From an uncultured Draconibacterium sp. (GTDB lineage Bacteria > Bacteroidota > Bacteroidia > Bacteroidales > Prolixibacteraceae): a stretch of 64,000 bases of DNA. A program made the position numbers and the translations under genes. The stretch's first letter is position 1. Every line of letters starts with the position of its first letter. The notes under the pieces are model-generated. The model saw only the letters and a list, made by a program, of their open reading frames with translations, was not told the origin of the DNA and did no database searches. Shown here in pieces: positions 7,496-16,682 of the stretch. The DNA lies in assembly GCF_963674925.1 (NCBI RefSeq), contig NZ_OY771647.1, positions 635,501 through 699,500 on the forward strand. Direction: 5' to 3'.

Positions 7496-8830
7496 TTATT
7501 TTTTTGTAACTGTTAAAACTGCCTGATCGTTTCCTGCCGAAAGATCAACCGTAAATACATAAGTTGCACCGTCTTCCAGTGTAACTCCATCAACTAATCC
7601 GAGGTTACCACTATCGCGGCCATTTGTACCGTCGCCAATAAATACAATATCGCTTGTTGTTGAAATGGCATCTCCACCAAATTCTCCTCCCCAACCTTTT
7701 TGGTGGAAGAATTTAAAGTTGATTCCGTCGGTGCTGATATTTGTACCTCCAACTACGGTCAACTGATATTTTTTGTTGCCGATTGGAGCCATACACAATG
7801 CATTGTCAGGACTCCAGCCCACAGTTTTATCAGCTAACGATGGTTTACCAACATTCTCGCCAATCACCCAAACAGCACCTGTTCCGTCAGCTTTTAAAAC
7901 AGCTGGTGAGTTGCCATCCAGGGCCTCAATTCTGAAATAGTTTAGTGCCAGATTAGCTGTTACCCGGTATTTTCCTGTAATCGGAACAAAAGTATACAAG
8001 CCGTCTTCCTGCGTGGTCAGATAATCGGCATCAATCCACCAGTCGGCAATATTTCCCAAACCCTGAATACTTACGTCCTGACCTTGCGTCAGCTCAACAT
8101 CAAGCTGATAATTTTCTTTATCAAGCATATTCATCTTCTCACCGTTAAGCAGAATTTCGAAGAATGGGCCGGCCTCGTATGTTTTGGTATTAAATGTTAC
8201 CGAATACGTTCCTCCAACCGGGCTTACAAAAGGAATATCTTTTGAAACGCCATTTGTTATTTCTCCGGCTTCCCAGCCAAATACGATTTCTGTTCCTTTG
8301 TCATCAACCACTGGTGTTTTAATGTAGGCCGACAAATCCGTTGACGGGAATGCTTCAGTAGCTGCATACTCATTTTCTTCGCCGGTTGGCAACATGGGGT
8401 ACGATGCGTTTTCGCTTACCAAAATCAGGTAAGGATATTGCGCACGAGTTATTGGAACATCAAAAGTTTCCATACTGCTATTCATTGTGGTATTCAGTAA
8501 TACAAACTCCAGAGTCGCTGTTCCATCAGGAATATCTTTTTCAAAAGGAATTTCAATTGCTCCTGAATATTCACCATTTTCTTTTGTGCGAATTGTCGTT
8601 CTTTCCACCTCTTCTTCGCCAAAATAAAGAATGGCAGTTAGTGTCGATAGCGAAATTTCGTCGCTAACCGAAACAGTAAACGGAAGCACATCTCCGAAAT
8701 GTACATTTGAAAACTGGTTCTCTATTTCCATAACGGGATTTCCCGCCGGTTCGATTTCGCTGATATCATCGGAACACGACAAAACAGCCAAACCCAAAAT
8801 GCCTAATATCAAATATTTTAAGTTCTTCAT
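7496..8830 (-). CDS. SusE/SusF-like outer-membrane glycan-binding lipoprotein
   Basis: This 444-residue lipoprotein starts at the ATG at 8828-8830: MKNLKYLILGILGLAVLSC gives a clean signal with a VLSC lipobox. A start 84 bp further upstream would overlap the neighbouring GH30 gene and bury the signal. The architecture is SusE/SusF-like: an N-terminal Ig-like domain (about 30-135), then beta-sandwich modules including a C-terminal stretch with the WVIGENVG and KFFHQKGWGG features of SusF-type starch/glucan-binding modules. It should bind glucan at the cell surface and is sandwiched between two GH30 genes. Confidence 0.75.
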   Translation of the reverse strand: MKNLKYLILGILGLAVLSCSDDISEIEPAGNPVMEIENQFSNVHFGDVLPFTVSVSDEISLSTLTAILYFGEEEVERTTIRTKENGEYSGAIEIPFEKDIPDGTATLEFVLLNTTMNSSMETFDVPITRAQYPYLILVSENASYPMLPTGEENEYAATEAFPSTDLSAYIKTPVVDDKGTEIVFGWEAGEITNGVSKDIPFVSPVGGTYSVTFNTKTYEAGPFFEILLNGEKMNMLDKENYQLDVELTQGQDVSIQGLGNIADWWIDADYLTTQEDGLYTFVPITGKYRVTANLALNYFRIEALDGNSPAVLKADGTGAVWVIGENVGKPSLADKTVGWSPDNALCMAPIGNKKYQLTVVGGTNISTDGINFKFFHQKGWGGEFGGDAISTTSDIVFIGDGTNGRDSGNLGLVDGVTLEDGATYVFTVDLSAGNDQAVLTVTKK

Positions 8831-8840
8831 TGCGTTATTT

Positions 8841-10340
8841 TTATTTTTTCCATTGGTATGAAATAACCGATTTAGCAGGCACTTCGTAACTGAAGTGATT
8901 TGTGCCATCGTCAAGTGTTATCATTTTTGAAGCCGAATTGCTGTTCAATAATACCACAGCATAAGTTCCGTCGGTGTTTTCGAATGCCGAGTAGTAAAAT
9001 CCGGCATCAGAAAAGCCCGACGTACCGATACGCACTGCACCTGGCTTAACAACCGACGACAAGTGGCCGATAATGTAATAGTGCGAATTACGCGTAATTG
9101 ATGAATAATTTGCCCTGTCGATATCCACCGCGCCATAACAAGTCTGGCATCCGCCATCGCGATTGGGGCCTCTGTCGCTATCCAGCATCAGGTTCCATAC
9201 AATTACTCCTTTACACCAGTTATTTACAGTTCCCAGTGCCACTTCGCGCATATCTTCAATTAAACGATTTTGCAGGTTTCGGCCATCATTCCAGGTACCG
9301 ATAGATGTTTCGGTAAAAATCAACTCTCTTTCAGGAGCTTTTTCGTGTATATCCAAAAGCTCTTCCTTGTTTCCTCCATAATTGTGATAGGCTGCACCGA
9401 CCACGATATCTTCATCAATCCCTGCATTGTAAATTTTCACCGGGTAATCATTCTGCTCGCTCATGTTATCGTAACTGTAATTGTGGTCGAACAAATAAAT
9501 TTTTGTGTTCAACGATGCTGCTTTAAAAGCAGGCACCAGGTTGTTTTTCACAAATTCAAGTTGTTCTTCCCAGCCCATATACAACGACGCTGAATTACCT
9601 CTGTTAAGCGGTTCGTTTTGTGGGGTAACCGAATAAATATCGATTCCGTATTCCCTTAAAACCTGAATCCACTTTACAAAATACGTAGCATAATCGGCAT
9701 AATACGCCGGATTTAACTGACCGCTAGTCCACGAATTGAATGGCTGTAAATCAGTAAGATTATTCACTTTCATCCAACGTGGGGAAGTCCATGGCGATCC
9801 CAAAATTTTAAGATCAGGATTAATTGCCTGAATTTCCTGTAAAATCGGAATCACGTAATCGGTTTCTTCCGAGGTAAGGCCGAAGTTTTCAATTCCCTTG
9901 GTATCGCAACAGGTATATTCGCTTAGTGAAAAGTCGGAACAACCGATGGCAATACGAACGTAACTGTAGCCCATTCCCTCTGTTGGCGAGAAAGTTTCTT
10001 TCAAAAACTTCTCACGGTTATCTTCTGTCATCTGTAACAGATTATAACAGGTTGAACCGGTAATTGCCGCTCCAAAACCATCCATTGTCTGGTACCGTGT
10101 TTCAGGCTCCAGATTAATGGTTGTTGGCGACATATTGCTTTTATCGCTAAAGTCAACCGCTTTTGTTGCAAAATCCAACGACCGGGTATTGGTAGTGATG
10201 TAAAGTGTAACATCTCCTGTTTCCGGTTCCGTCTGCTCAGGCTCTTCAACTTCACCATTATTATCATCGCTACAGGCCACAAAACCACAGCAAAGCAGCG
10301 CTATCAGCAAAATAAATTTTATATCGAATAATTTCCTCAT
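8841..10340 (-). CDS. GH30 endo-beta-1,6-glucanase-like lipoprotein
   Basis: This 499-residue surface lipoprotein (FVACS, Cys23) has an acidic Glu/Pro-rich linker, then a GH30 barrel beginning QTMDGFGAAITGS near residue 84. The acid/base is Glu243 in TPQNEP and the nucleophile Glu344 in LIFTETS. In overall form it resembles GH30 subfamily 3 enzymes such as the endo-beta-1,6-glucanase of the Bacteroides thetaiotaomicron fungal-glucan PUL (named from memory). It differs clearly from the second GH30 at 5893-7377, so the two probably divide the work, for example endo versus side-chain or exo action. It follows the SusE-like gene by 4 bp. Confidence 0.88.
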   Translation of the reverse strand: MRKLFDIKFILLIALLCCGFVACSDDNNGEVEEPEQTEPETGDVTLYITTNTRSLDFATKAVDFSDKSNMSPTTINLEPETRYQTMDGFGAAITGSTCYNLLQMTEDNREKFLKETFSPTEGMGYSYVRIAIGCSDFSLSEYTCCDTKGIENFGLTSEETDYVIPILQEIQAINPDLKILGSPWTSPRWMKVNNLTDLQPFNSWTSGQLNPAYYADYATYFVKWIQVLREYGIDIYSVTPQNEPLNRGNSASLYMGWEEQLEFVKNNLVPAFKAASLNTKIYLFDHNYSYDNMSEQNDYPVKIYNAGIDEDIVVGAAYHNYGGNKEELLDIHEKAPERELIFTETSIGTWNDGRNLQNRLIEDMREVALGTVNNWCKGVIVWNLMLDSDRGPNRDGGCQTCYGAVDIDRANYSSITRNSHYYIIGHLSSVVKPGAVRIGTSGFSDAGFYYSAFENTDGTYAVVLLNSNSASKMITLDDGTNHFSYEVPAKSVISYQWKK

Positions 10341-10344
10341 TGTA

Positions 10345-11736
10345 TTAAAGCGTTACTTTTTCAATGTTTACCGTGTTATCGTTTAAGTTGATTGTAAAAC
10401 GATAGTTGGCTGATTCAACAAGCGGATCGTTCTCACCATTCGGAATGGTCCAATCGTTATCGCCTGAAATGATCTGTTCGCCGGTAAACGTAAACTGACC
10501 TGCTTTTTTCTCATTTGCCCAACCGGTATTTTCAAAAGGTTTGAATCCGGCGTAATGATCGTGATCACCCGGAGTGAAGAATGTTCCCTGGTAAATGCCA
10601 TCGCCGATTTGACGCAACAACACATAATTCAGCACGTTTCCGAAACCCCAGCTGGTATGAACGCGGGTATGTCCGGCGTAAACTGCCCCGATTTCCTCGG
10701 TGCTTACGTTGGTAGGATAGCCCAAACCATAACCACAAGCCAGAAGGTACTGGGGATAAGAAGGATTATCAACGCCTACAAAAATATTTTTACGAACCGG
10801 GTTGTAGTAAATGGTGTATTCACCGGTTTCTCCAAGGAAAGTTACACGGCTGTCGGCTGTGCGCTCGAAGAAATCGGGATTGTAAATATTAGCTGCATCG
10901 CCCAGCTGCCCAAACACAGTGTAGGTTTTTCCCTTTTCCAGTGTGCGGGTAAGCGTGCGGAAAGCTTCTCCGTTAACATCCTGATTGGCGAATGCAGAAA
11001 GGGCCAAATCATCGTCGCCCAACTGGCTTCCGGTGGTTGCCGCTGTAAAAGCGTAATTGTCGAAAACAAAGGTTTTTGTGTAATCGGCATCAGGCGTATA
11101 CACAAAAGCCGACTCGCCATTTTGGTCGATCATGGCCAATTTCCCATTAACATTACCGTACACATCGCCACTGTAATCAATCGTATTATCAGAATTGAGT
11201 TGCTCTGCAATTTTGTAATTCACCGATGTTTCCAGCGTTAAGTCGTTACCCGCAAACTGCTTGTTGTCTGATGGCTCCAACGTAACCACGCTACCATTGT
11301 CGGTAACCAGGTATAGCTGGCTGTAAACCGGGCGATTCCCTGTAAGTTCTTTAATTTCAGTACTTACTGAACCGTTAAGAACATTTCGGGCCTCCAACTT
11401 TAGCTGCACCGCAGAATTATCGGCCTGATCAACCAATAAGGGAACATAAACCGAATGTTCAACCGAATAATCGTCGCCGGCTAATGGAATTTCGCCGCTT
11501 ACTACAGTTCGTCCTTCCGAAACCAGCTCGTAAGCCAGCGAAGTAAGCATTGTAGCCGGATCGGTAATTCTTGCCGACAAGGTAATTGAGTCGCCAAACG
11601 TAAAACTCGAAGGGCTAACTGTTGCCGACTCAATAAAAGGTGTAGATTCTTTTCGGGGGCCGTATTCGTCTTCGCATGAAGCAAATAACAAGGCAATTAT
11701 CCCGGTTAAAATAAAAATTTTATATAAAGGTTTCAT
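10345..11736 (-). CDS. SusE-like surface glycan-binding lipoprotein
   Basis: This 463-residue lipoprotein (lipobox LFASC) has the SusE-type pattern: after the lipid anchor comes an Ig-like domain (about 30-130, ESATVSPSSFTFGDSI), followed by repeated all-beta modules to the C-terminus. It has no catalytic signature. Position directly after SusD (32-bp gap) is the usual place of a surface glycan-binding protein, which would help capture glucan for the SusCD importer. The binding specificity is inferred from the two GH30 genes of the same operon. Confidence 0.75.
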   Translation of the reverse strand: MKPLYKIFILTGIIALLFASCEDEYGPRKESTPFIESATVSPSSFTFGDSITLSARITDPATMLTSLAYELVSEGRTVVSGEIPLAGDDYSVEHSVYVPLLVDQADNSAVQLKLEARNVLNGSVSTEIKELTGNRPVYSQLYLVTDNGSVVTLEPSDNKQFAGNDLTLETSVNYKIAEQLNSDNTIDYSGDVYGNVNGKLAMIDQNGESAFVYTPDADYTKTFVFDNYAFTAATTGSQLGDDDLALSAFANQDVNGEAFRTLTRTLEKGKTYTVFGQLGDAANIYNPDFFERTADSRVTFLGETGEYTIYYNPVRKNIFVGVDNPSYPQYLLACGYGLGYPTNVSTEEIGAVYAGHTRVHTSWGFGNVLNYVLLRQIGDGIYQGTFFTPGDHDHYAGFKPFENTGWANEKKAGQFTFTGEQIISGDNDWTIPNGENDPLVESANYRFTINLNDNTVNIEKVTL

Positions 11737-11768
11737 TTTACTCTCTTTTATATTTTTCGGTTTGAATT

Positions 11769-13313
11769 CTAATATCCGGGATTTTGTACCAGGTTTGGAT
11801 TCTGGTCAATAATATCCTGCGGAACAGGAAGGATATACGACAGGTTTGTAAACGGATAAACCTGTGCCGGACGTCCTTCGTCTTTGTCGTACACTGCATT
11901 CATTACTTCCTCGACTTTATCTAAACGAACAAGGTCGAACCAGCGCTGACCTTCCATTGCCAGCTCAAGACGGCGTTCTTTCAGATAAGCTTCCATAATT
12001 GCATCCTCGCCCGCTGAAGCTGCTGCAGGCAGATTGTTCAAGCCGGCACGCTGGCGGGTTTGGTTGATAATCTGAGCTGCACCACTATAATCTCCTTTTC
12101 CGATCAGCGCCTCAGCTTTTAGCAAAAGAATATCGGCATAACGCATTTTTATTGTACTGTTGTAGGCACTGCGGCATTTGTACATAAACGCATAATTATC
12201 AGCCGGGTAATAGATATTCCAACCACAACTGTAAAAAACAACTGTTTCGGCGTAGCGTTTGTCACCCACTTCGCTTTTAAAAGCTTTAATCAAATCGCGT
12301 GACGGTGTGATCCACTTCGCCCAGGTGAAATAGAACGTCCAGTCGTTAAGCGGACGACCATACATCCAGGTTGCCCAGTTGGTATTTCCAGGAAAATATT
12401 GTGCTTCAAAAATGGTCTCTTTTGTATTACGGGCTTTGGCATCAATTGCCTTGTTCTCTTGTGAAGGTGGCGAGTTCGGATCTGTTAGTACGACACCAAA
12501 CAAATCGTTGAAATCGTCAACCAGTTCATATCCATCGGCAGCCAGTTCATCGGCATACTGAATTACTTTGTCGTAATCGCGTAAAGGTTTTTCGGCATAA
12601 ATTTTAGCCAGCAAAGCACGGGCAACCGATTTTGAAAACTGAGTTTTATCCTGCGGGTCGTTATCTGGTGCATATTGTAAACCTTCCAAAAGATCGGTCT
12701 CAATTTGCTGGTAAATCGTTAAGGCATCGGTTTGTGGCGGGAAATAAGCCGGGTAAACATCATCAATCGTTTCCGAAGTAATGTCGCCGGCAACTGTTGT
12801 TACCAAAGGAACATTTCCCCAAATCCGAACCATGTCAAAATAGATCATCGCCCTTAATATTTTCGCCTCGGCTTTATACTGAAGTTTTTCAGCATCTGTT
12901 AACGCCGGATCGTTTACGTCGTCAATAAAACTAATCAAGCGGTTGGCCTGTGCAATATTTCCCATGTGGCTATTCCAGTCCCTTCTCAGGTTCGTATTCG
13001 AGCCTTCAATTGAGTTGACTTCGAATGGTGTAGTTTCGGCACCCGGCGAACCTGCATAGGCATTATCAGAGTGCGATTCGGCCAGCAACAACATATCCAG
13101 GTACCAGTGTTCCTGGCTGTTTTTGTACAAATTAAGTAGTGTCTGCCTGTGCGCTAAAACGTCAGATTTATCTTCAAATACAACCTGAACGCTATCCTCG
13201 CTCACTCCTTCAGTTACATCTGAATAGGTATCTAAAGGATCATAATCCATGGAGCAAGCTGCCAACAGCGATAGGATTAGAATAGATAAAATATATTTTG
13301 TCTTCATTTTCAT
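11769..13313 (-). CDS. SusD-family glycan-binding lipoprotein, PUL 1
   Basis: This 514-residue SusD/RagB homologue has a signal ending in LLAAC. It contains the tetratricopeptide-like helical core (AEAKILRAMIYFDMVRIWGNVPLV near 150) and the characteristic C-terminal region RRLELAMEGQRWFDLVR. SusD forms a lid on the SusC barrel and binds the oligosaccharide before import. The stop of the SusC gene lies 5 bp upstream, so the pair is translated together. Confidence 0.93.
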   Translation of the reverse strand: MKMKTKYILSILILSLLAACSMDYDPLDTYSDVTEGVSEDSVQVVFEDKSDVLAHRQTLLNLYKNSQEHWYLDMLLLAESHSDNAYAGSPGAETTPFEVNSIEGSNTNLRRDWNSHMGNIAQANRLISFIDDVNDPALTDAEKLQYKAEAKILRAMIYFDMVRIWGNVPLVTTVAGDITSETIDDVYPAYFPPQTDALTIYQQIETDLLEGLQYAPDNDPQDKTQFSKSVARALLAKIYAEKPLRDYDKVIQYADELAADGYELVDDFNDLFGVVLTDPNSPPSQENKAIDAKARNTKETIFEAQYFPGNTNWATWMYGRPLNDWTFYFTWAKWITPSRDLIKAFKSEVGDKRYAETVVFYSCGWNIYYPADNYAFMYKCRSAYNSTIKMRYADILLLKAEALIGKGDYSGAAQIINQTRQRAGLNNLPAAASAGEDAIMEAYLKERRLELAMEGQRWFDLVRLDKVEEVMNAVYDKDEGRPAQVYPFTNLSYILPVPQDIIDQNPNLVQNPGY

Positions 13314-13318
13314 CTTAT

Positions 13319-16294
13319 TTAAAATTCAACATTCAACCCAAAAACAAAAGTCTTACTGTGTGGGTAGGTTCCCCAATCGATACCCTGAACGGCACCACTG
13401 TTCCCCCATTGATTTACTTCAGGATCCATTCCGCTATAGTCGGTAAGCGTTAACAGGTTGGTTGCGGTAACATAAGGTTGCAAACGCGAAACACCCAGTT
13501 TGTTAAGAATACCACCACTGAAGTTGTAAGAGAAGGTTATATCTTTTACACGCAGGTAACTGCCGTCTTCAACAAAATAACTTGAAGGTTGCATAACAAA
13601 ACCGGCTTTTGGTACATCAGTAATTTGTCCGGGCGTACGCCAGCGGTGAAGCACTTCTGTAGATTGGTTTTTCAAATCGTACATTCCCATCACATCGCCT
13701 TTTGAGGCATTAAAGATGTCGTTGCCAACAGCTCCCTGCAGAAAAACATTCAGGCTAAAACCTTTGTACGAAAACGAGTTGGTTAAACCAAAAGTAAAGG
13801 CCGGGTTCGGGTCGCCAATATATGTTCTGTCTGACGCTGTAATTTTGCCGTCTTCATTTATGTCGCGGTACATCAATTCTCCTGTTTCCGGATCAACTCC
13901 ATCACTTATATAACCATAGAATCCACCAAGCGCACGTCCGGGTTCGTTACGTACAACACGAATTTGGTGAAAGGCATCAGTAGTTTCAGCATCATAATAG
14001 ATCTGCTGTAATTCCAGGCTTTTCAATTCATTTGTGTTATGCGAAATATTAAAGTCGGTGCTCCAGGTGAAAGCACCTGTAAAGTTGCGTGAACTTACCG
14101 AAAACTCAACACCACGGTTCATCATCTCACCTTCGTTTCGTACAATATTGCTTGCTGCAGCGGCACCCGCCGGCAACGAAACATACATCAGCATATCTTC
14201 AGTGTGTTTCGAATAATAGTCCATTGCAATCGTTACGCGGTCGGCAAACAGTGTCGCATCCAAACCAAGGTTAACCTGCGAAGTTGTTTCCCATTTCAGG
14301 TCGGATGTACGAAGGTTAGCCTGCGTAATAAGCGGCAATGCATCTTCCTGCCCTGTTTCGAACCAGGCCTGACGAGTGATGTTGTAACGTTGCAAATAAG
14401 CATAGTCGCCAACTCCCGACTGGTTACCGGTTTGTCCCCAGCCACCTCTGATTTTCAAATCGTCGATCCAGGTTAATCCCTGCATAAATTCTTCTGACGA
14501 CAAACGCCATGCTGCCGAGAATGAAGGGAATGTTCCCCAACGATAATCGGGATGTAGTTTTGACGAACCGTCTTCGCGAACATTGAATGTAAAAAGGTAT
14601 TTACTTTCGTAATTGTATGACAGACGTCCGAAAACCGACATGATTCCCCAGGCCGAAGCGCCGGTACCGGTACCGTTCCAGGAAATTTTATTTGCCGCGT
14701 TTAAAGTATGGATAGTATCATCTTTATAGTGCGAGCCATTAACATAGCTTTGCGACCACTGCGAATCAGTCCACGAAGTACCGGCCATTGCTTCAAAATT
14801 GTGTTTCTCGGCAAATGTCTTTTTAAAGGTCATTACATTATCGAAAACCAGTAATGTATTCGTACTTCTGGTATCCCATGCATTTCCCCAGTCATCTCTG
14901 TCGGAACCATGTACCGGAGGATTAAATCCGGTATTTTTGCCGTTACGACGATCTAAAGTGAACGACGATTTCAAGGTTAATTCAGGTAAAAAAGTAATGG
15001 TTGAACTACCTGAAGCAATCAGGCGGTTCTCGTTATTCTTATTGTTTTTACCATTTTCGATCGATTCGATCGGGTTTACAATATTTTGTCCGAAGAAAGT
15101 GCGGTTATATAATCCTGTTTCAGGATCGACAATATTTGATGCAGTTGGCAAGTTAACAACCGATAGCACAACACCACCTCGGTTTGATCCGGCTCCGGTA
15201 GTTACCCCGTTGCGGGTGTTATCCGAATACGACAGGTTTAAACCAATATTCAACCAGCTACGTACCTGGCTTTCGAGGTTACTGCGCAGGTTATATCTGC
15301 GGAAAAATGCAGAGCTGAGTACCCCTTTTTCATTCAGGTAACCTCCGGAAATAAAGTAGCGTGTTTTTTCGTTACCATCCGAAATCTGTAACTGATAGTT
15401 TTGAGTGATACCCGTTCCGTATACTTCGTTGAACCAATCGGTTTGATCTGTGGTACCATCAGGAATTGCCCCCGGGCGAATTTCGTCCATCAGCTCCTTA
15501 TACTGGGCAGCATTTAACGACTCTATCTGGTTGGCAACATGGCTAACACCAAATTGCGTATTCAGCGAAATTTTTGCTTCGCCGCTGGCCTGCTTGGTAG
15601 TAATAAGAATTACACCGTTTGCCGCTCTCGAACCATAAATCGCTGCTGATGAAGCATCTTTCAGGATTTGCATACTGGCAATATCCATAGGCGAAAGGAA
15701 ATTGAGGTTATCAACCGGAACCCCATCTACCACGTACAAAGGATTGTTGCTTCCATTAAACGAAGTAGTACCACGCACACGAATAACCATTTCGCCACCG
15801 GGAGCTCCGTTGGGCTGGTAAACGTTAACACCGGCCGCTTTTCCCTGAATGGCCTGTGCTGCCGATACAATCGGACGTTCGTCGATCTCTTTGGTTGAAA
15901 CTGTTGAAACCGCTGTGGTAACATCTTTACGGGCAACCGAACCATAACCGATTACCACTACTTCATCCAGCTGCTTAAAGTCTTCTTTCAACGCTACATT
16001 GATTGTGCTCTGGTTACCCACAGTAACTTCCTGCGAATTGTATCCGATAAATGAAAATACAAGTACAGCATCGTTTCCGGGAACGGTAATTTTGTAGTTA
16101 CCATCAAAGACGGTAAGCGTTCCCTGCAAGGTGCCTTTAATTACAATATTCACACCTGGTAAGGGATCGCCTGAAGCATCGCTTACCACTCCCCGAATTT
16201 CAATCGGGTTTTGTGCCTGCAATGAGAGATTAAAGCCCATTAACACCACTAAAAAAAAGAGTGGAATTTTAAATTTTAAGAGTTTTGTCCTCAT
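13319..16294 (-). CDS. SusC-family TonB-dependent transporter, PUL 1
   Basis: This 991-residue outer-membrane importer has a signal peptide to about residue 28, then a carboxypeptidase-D regulatory-like domain (IRGVVSDASGDPLPGVNIVIKG onwards, 32-110), a plug domain (VVIGYGSVARKD, YVVDGVPV, IYGSRAANGVI) and a C-terminal beta barrel ending in a hydrophobic strand with terminal Phe. It lacks the STN domain found in sigma/anti-sigma-controlled transporters, which fits control by the membrane regulator gene upstream on the same strand. It is the first gene of the PUL 1 transport operon. Confidence 0.95.
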   Translation of the reverse strand: MRTKLLKFKIPLFFLVVLMGFNLSLQAQNPIEIRGVVSDASGDPLPGVNIVIKGTLQGTLTVFDGNYKITVPGNDAVLVFSFIGYNSQEVTVGNQSTINVALKEDFKQLDEVVVIGYGSVARKDVTTAVSTVSTKEIDERPIVSAAQAIQGKAAGVNVYQPNGAPGGEMVIRVRGTTSFNGSNNPLYVVDGVPVDNLNFLSPMDIASMQILKDASSAAIYGSRAANGVILITTKQASGEAKISLNTQFGVSHVANQIESLNAAQYKELMDEIRPGAIPDGTTDQTDWFNEVYGTGITQNYQLQISDGNEKTRYFISGGYLNEKGVLSSAFFRRYNLRSNLESQVRSWLNIGLNLSYSDNTRNGVTTGAGSNRGGVVLSVVNLPTASNIVDPETGLYNRTFFGQNIVNPIESIENGKNNKNNENRLIASGSSTITFLPELTLKSSFTLDRRNGKNTGFNPPVHGSDRDDWGNAWDTRSTNTLLVFDNVMTFKKTFAEKHNFEAMAGTSWTDSQWSQSYVNGSHYKDDTIHTLNAANKISWNGTGTGASAWGIMSVFGRLSYNYESKYLFTFNVREDGSSKLHPDYRWGTFPSFSAAWRLSSEEFMQGLTWIDDLKIRGGWGQTGNQSGVGDYAYLQRYNITRQAWFETGQEDALPLITQANLRTSDLKWETTSQVNLGLDATLFADRVTIAMDYYSKHTEDMLMYVSLPAGAAAASNIVRNEGEMMNRGVEFSVSSRNFTGAFTWSTDFNISHNTNELKSLELQQIYYDAETTDAFHQIRVVRNEPGRALGGFYGYISDGVDPETGELMYRDINEDGKITASDRTYIGDPNPAFTFGLTNSFSYKGFSLNVFLQGAVGNDIFNASKGDVMGMYDLKNQSTEVLHRWRTPGQITDVPKAGFVMQPSSYFVEDGSYLRVKDITFSYNFSGGILNKLGVSRLQPYVTATNLLTLTDYSGMDPEVNQWGNSGAVQGIDWGTYPHSKTFVFGLNVEF

Positions 16295-16682
16295 AAAAGA
16301 ATTTGATTAGTTAAATATTTATTTAAACAGATTTTTATTCCCCGACCCCGGGGAACAGGTATTGGCTCTATGCCTAAAACACCAGTTCGAAAGACTAAAT
16401 CTCCAGCTGCGGTTTTAAGTTCGTAAAGCTTATCTGTTTTCTCGTTTACAAAACTATGGCTTGAGTAGCTTGCTATTTTTTTTAGGGATAGGAAAGTGGA
16501 TTAATGTGAGCTCGTTAAAAATACATCACACTCATATTCTGACACTTAATAGAAAGCAACACAGAAATAAAAGTGGACTAAGGGGAAAGAATAAAGAAAT
16601 ATTAACGGAAATAATCGTGAAAATTGAATATTGTATTTATAACGTTAACACGTTCCAGGAGCACGATAGAATTCGTGAACAG
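16295..16682. other. Non-coding gap before susC of PUL 1
   Basis: This 388-bp gap separates the regulator gene from susC on the same strand. A minus-strand TAGTTTTG at 16449-16456 matches the Bacteroidota -7 box and would start a leader of about 150 bases, but no matching -33 element is seen. The leader contains a TTCCCC/GGGGAA hairpin at 16339-16356. No ORF with coding character is present. Confidence 0.4.

Noticed and set aside
10555..11241. 228-codon plus-strand frame opposite the SusE-like gene
   Set aside because: Antisense shadow of a gene with a clear lipoprotein signal and operon position; no family resemblance.
14799..15341. 180-codon plus-strand frame opposite susC of PUL 1
   Set aside because: Antisense shadow of the beta-barrel region; composition is that of a mirrored coding strand.
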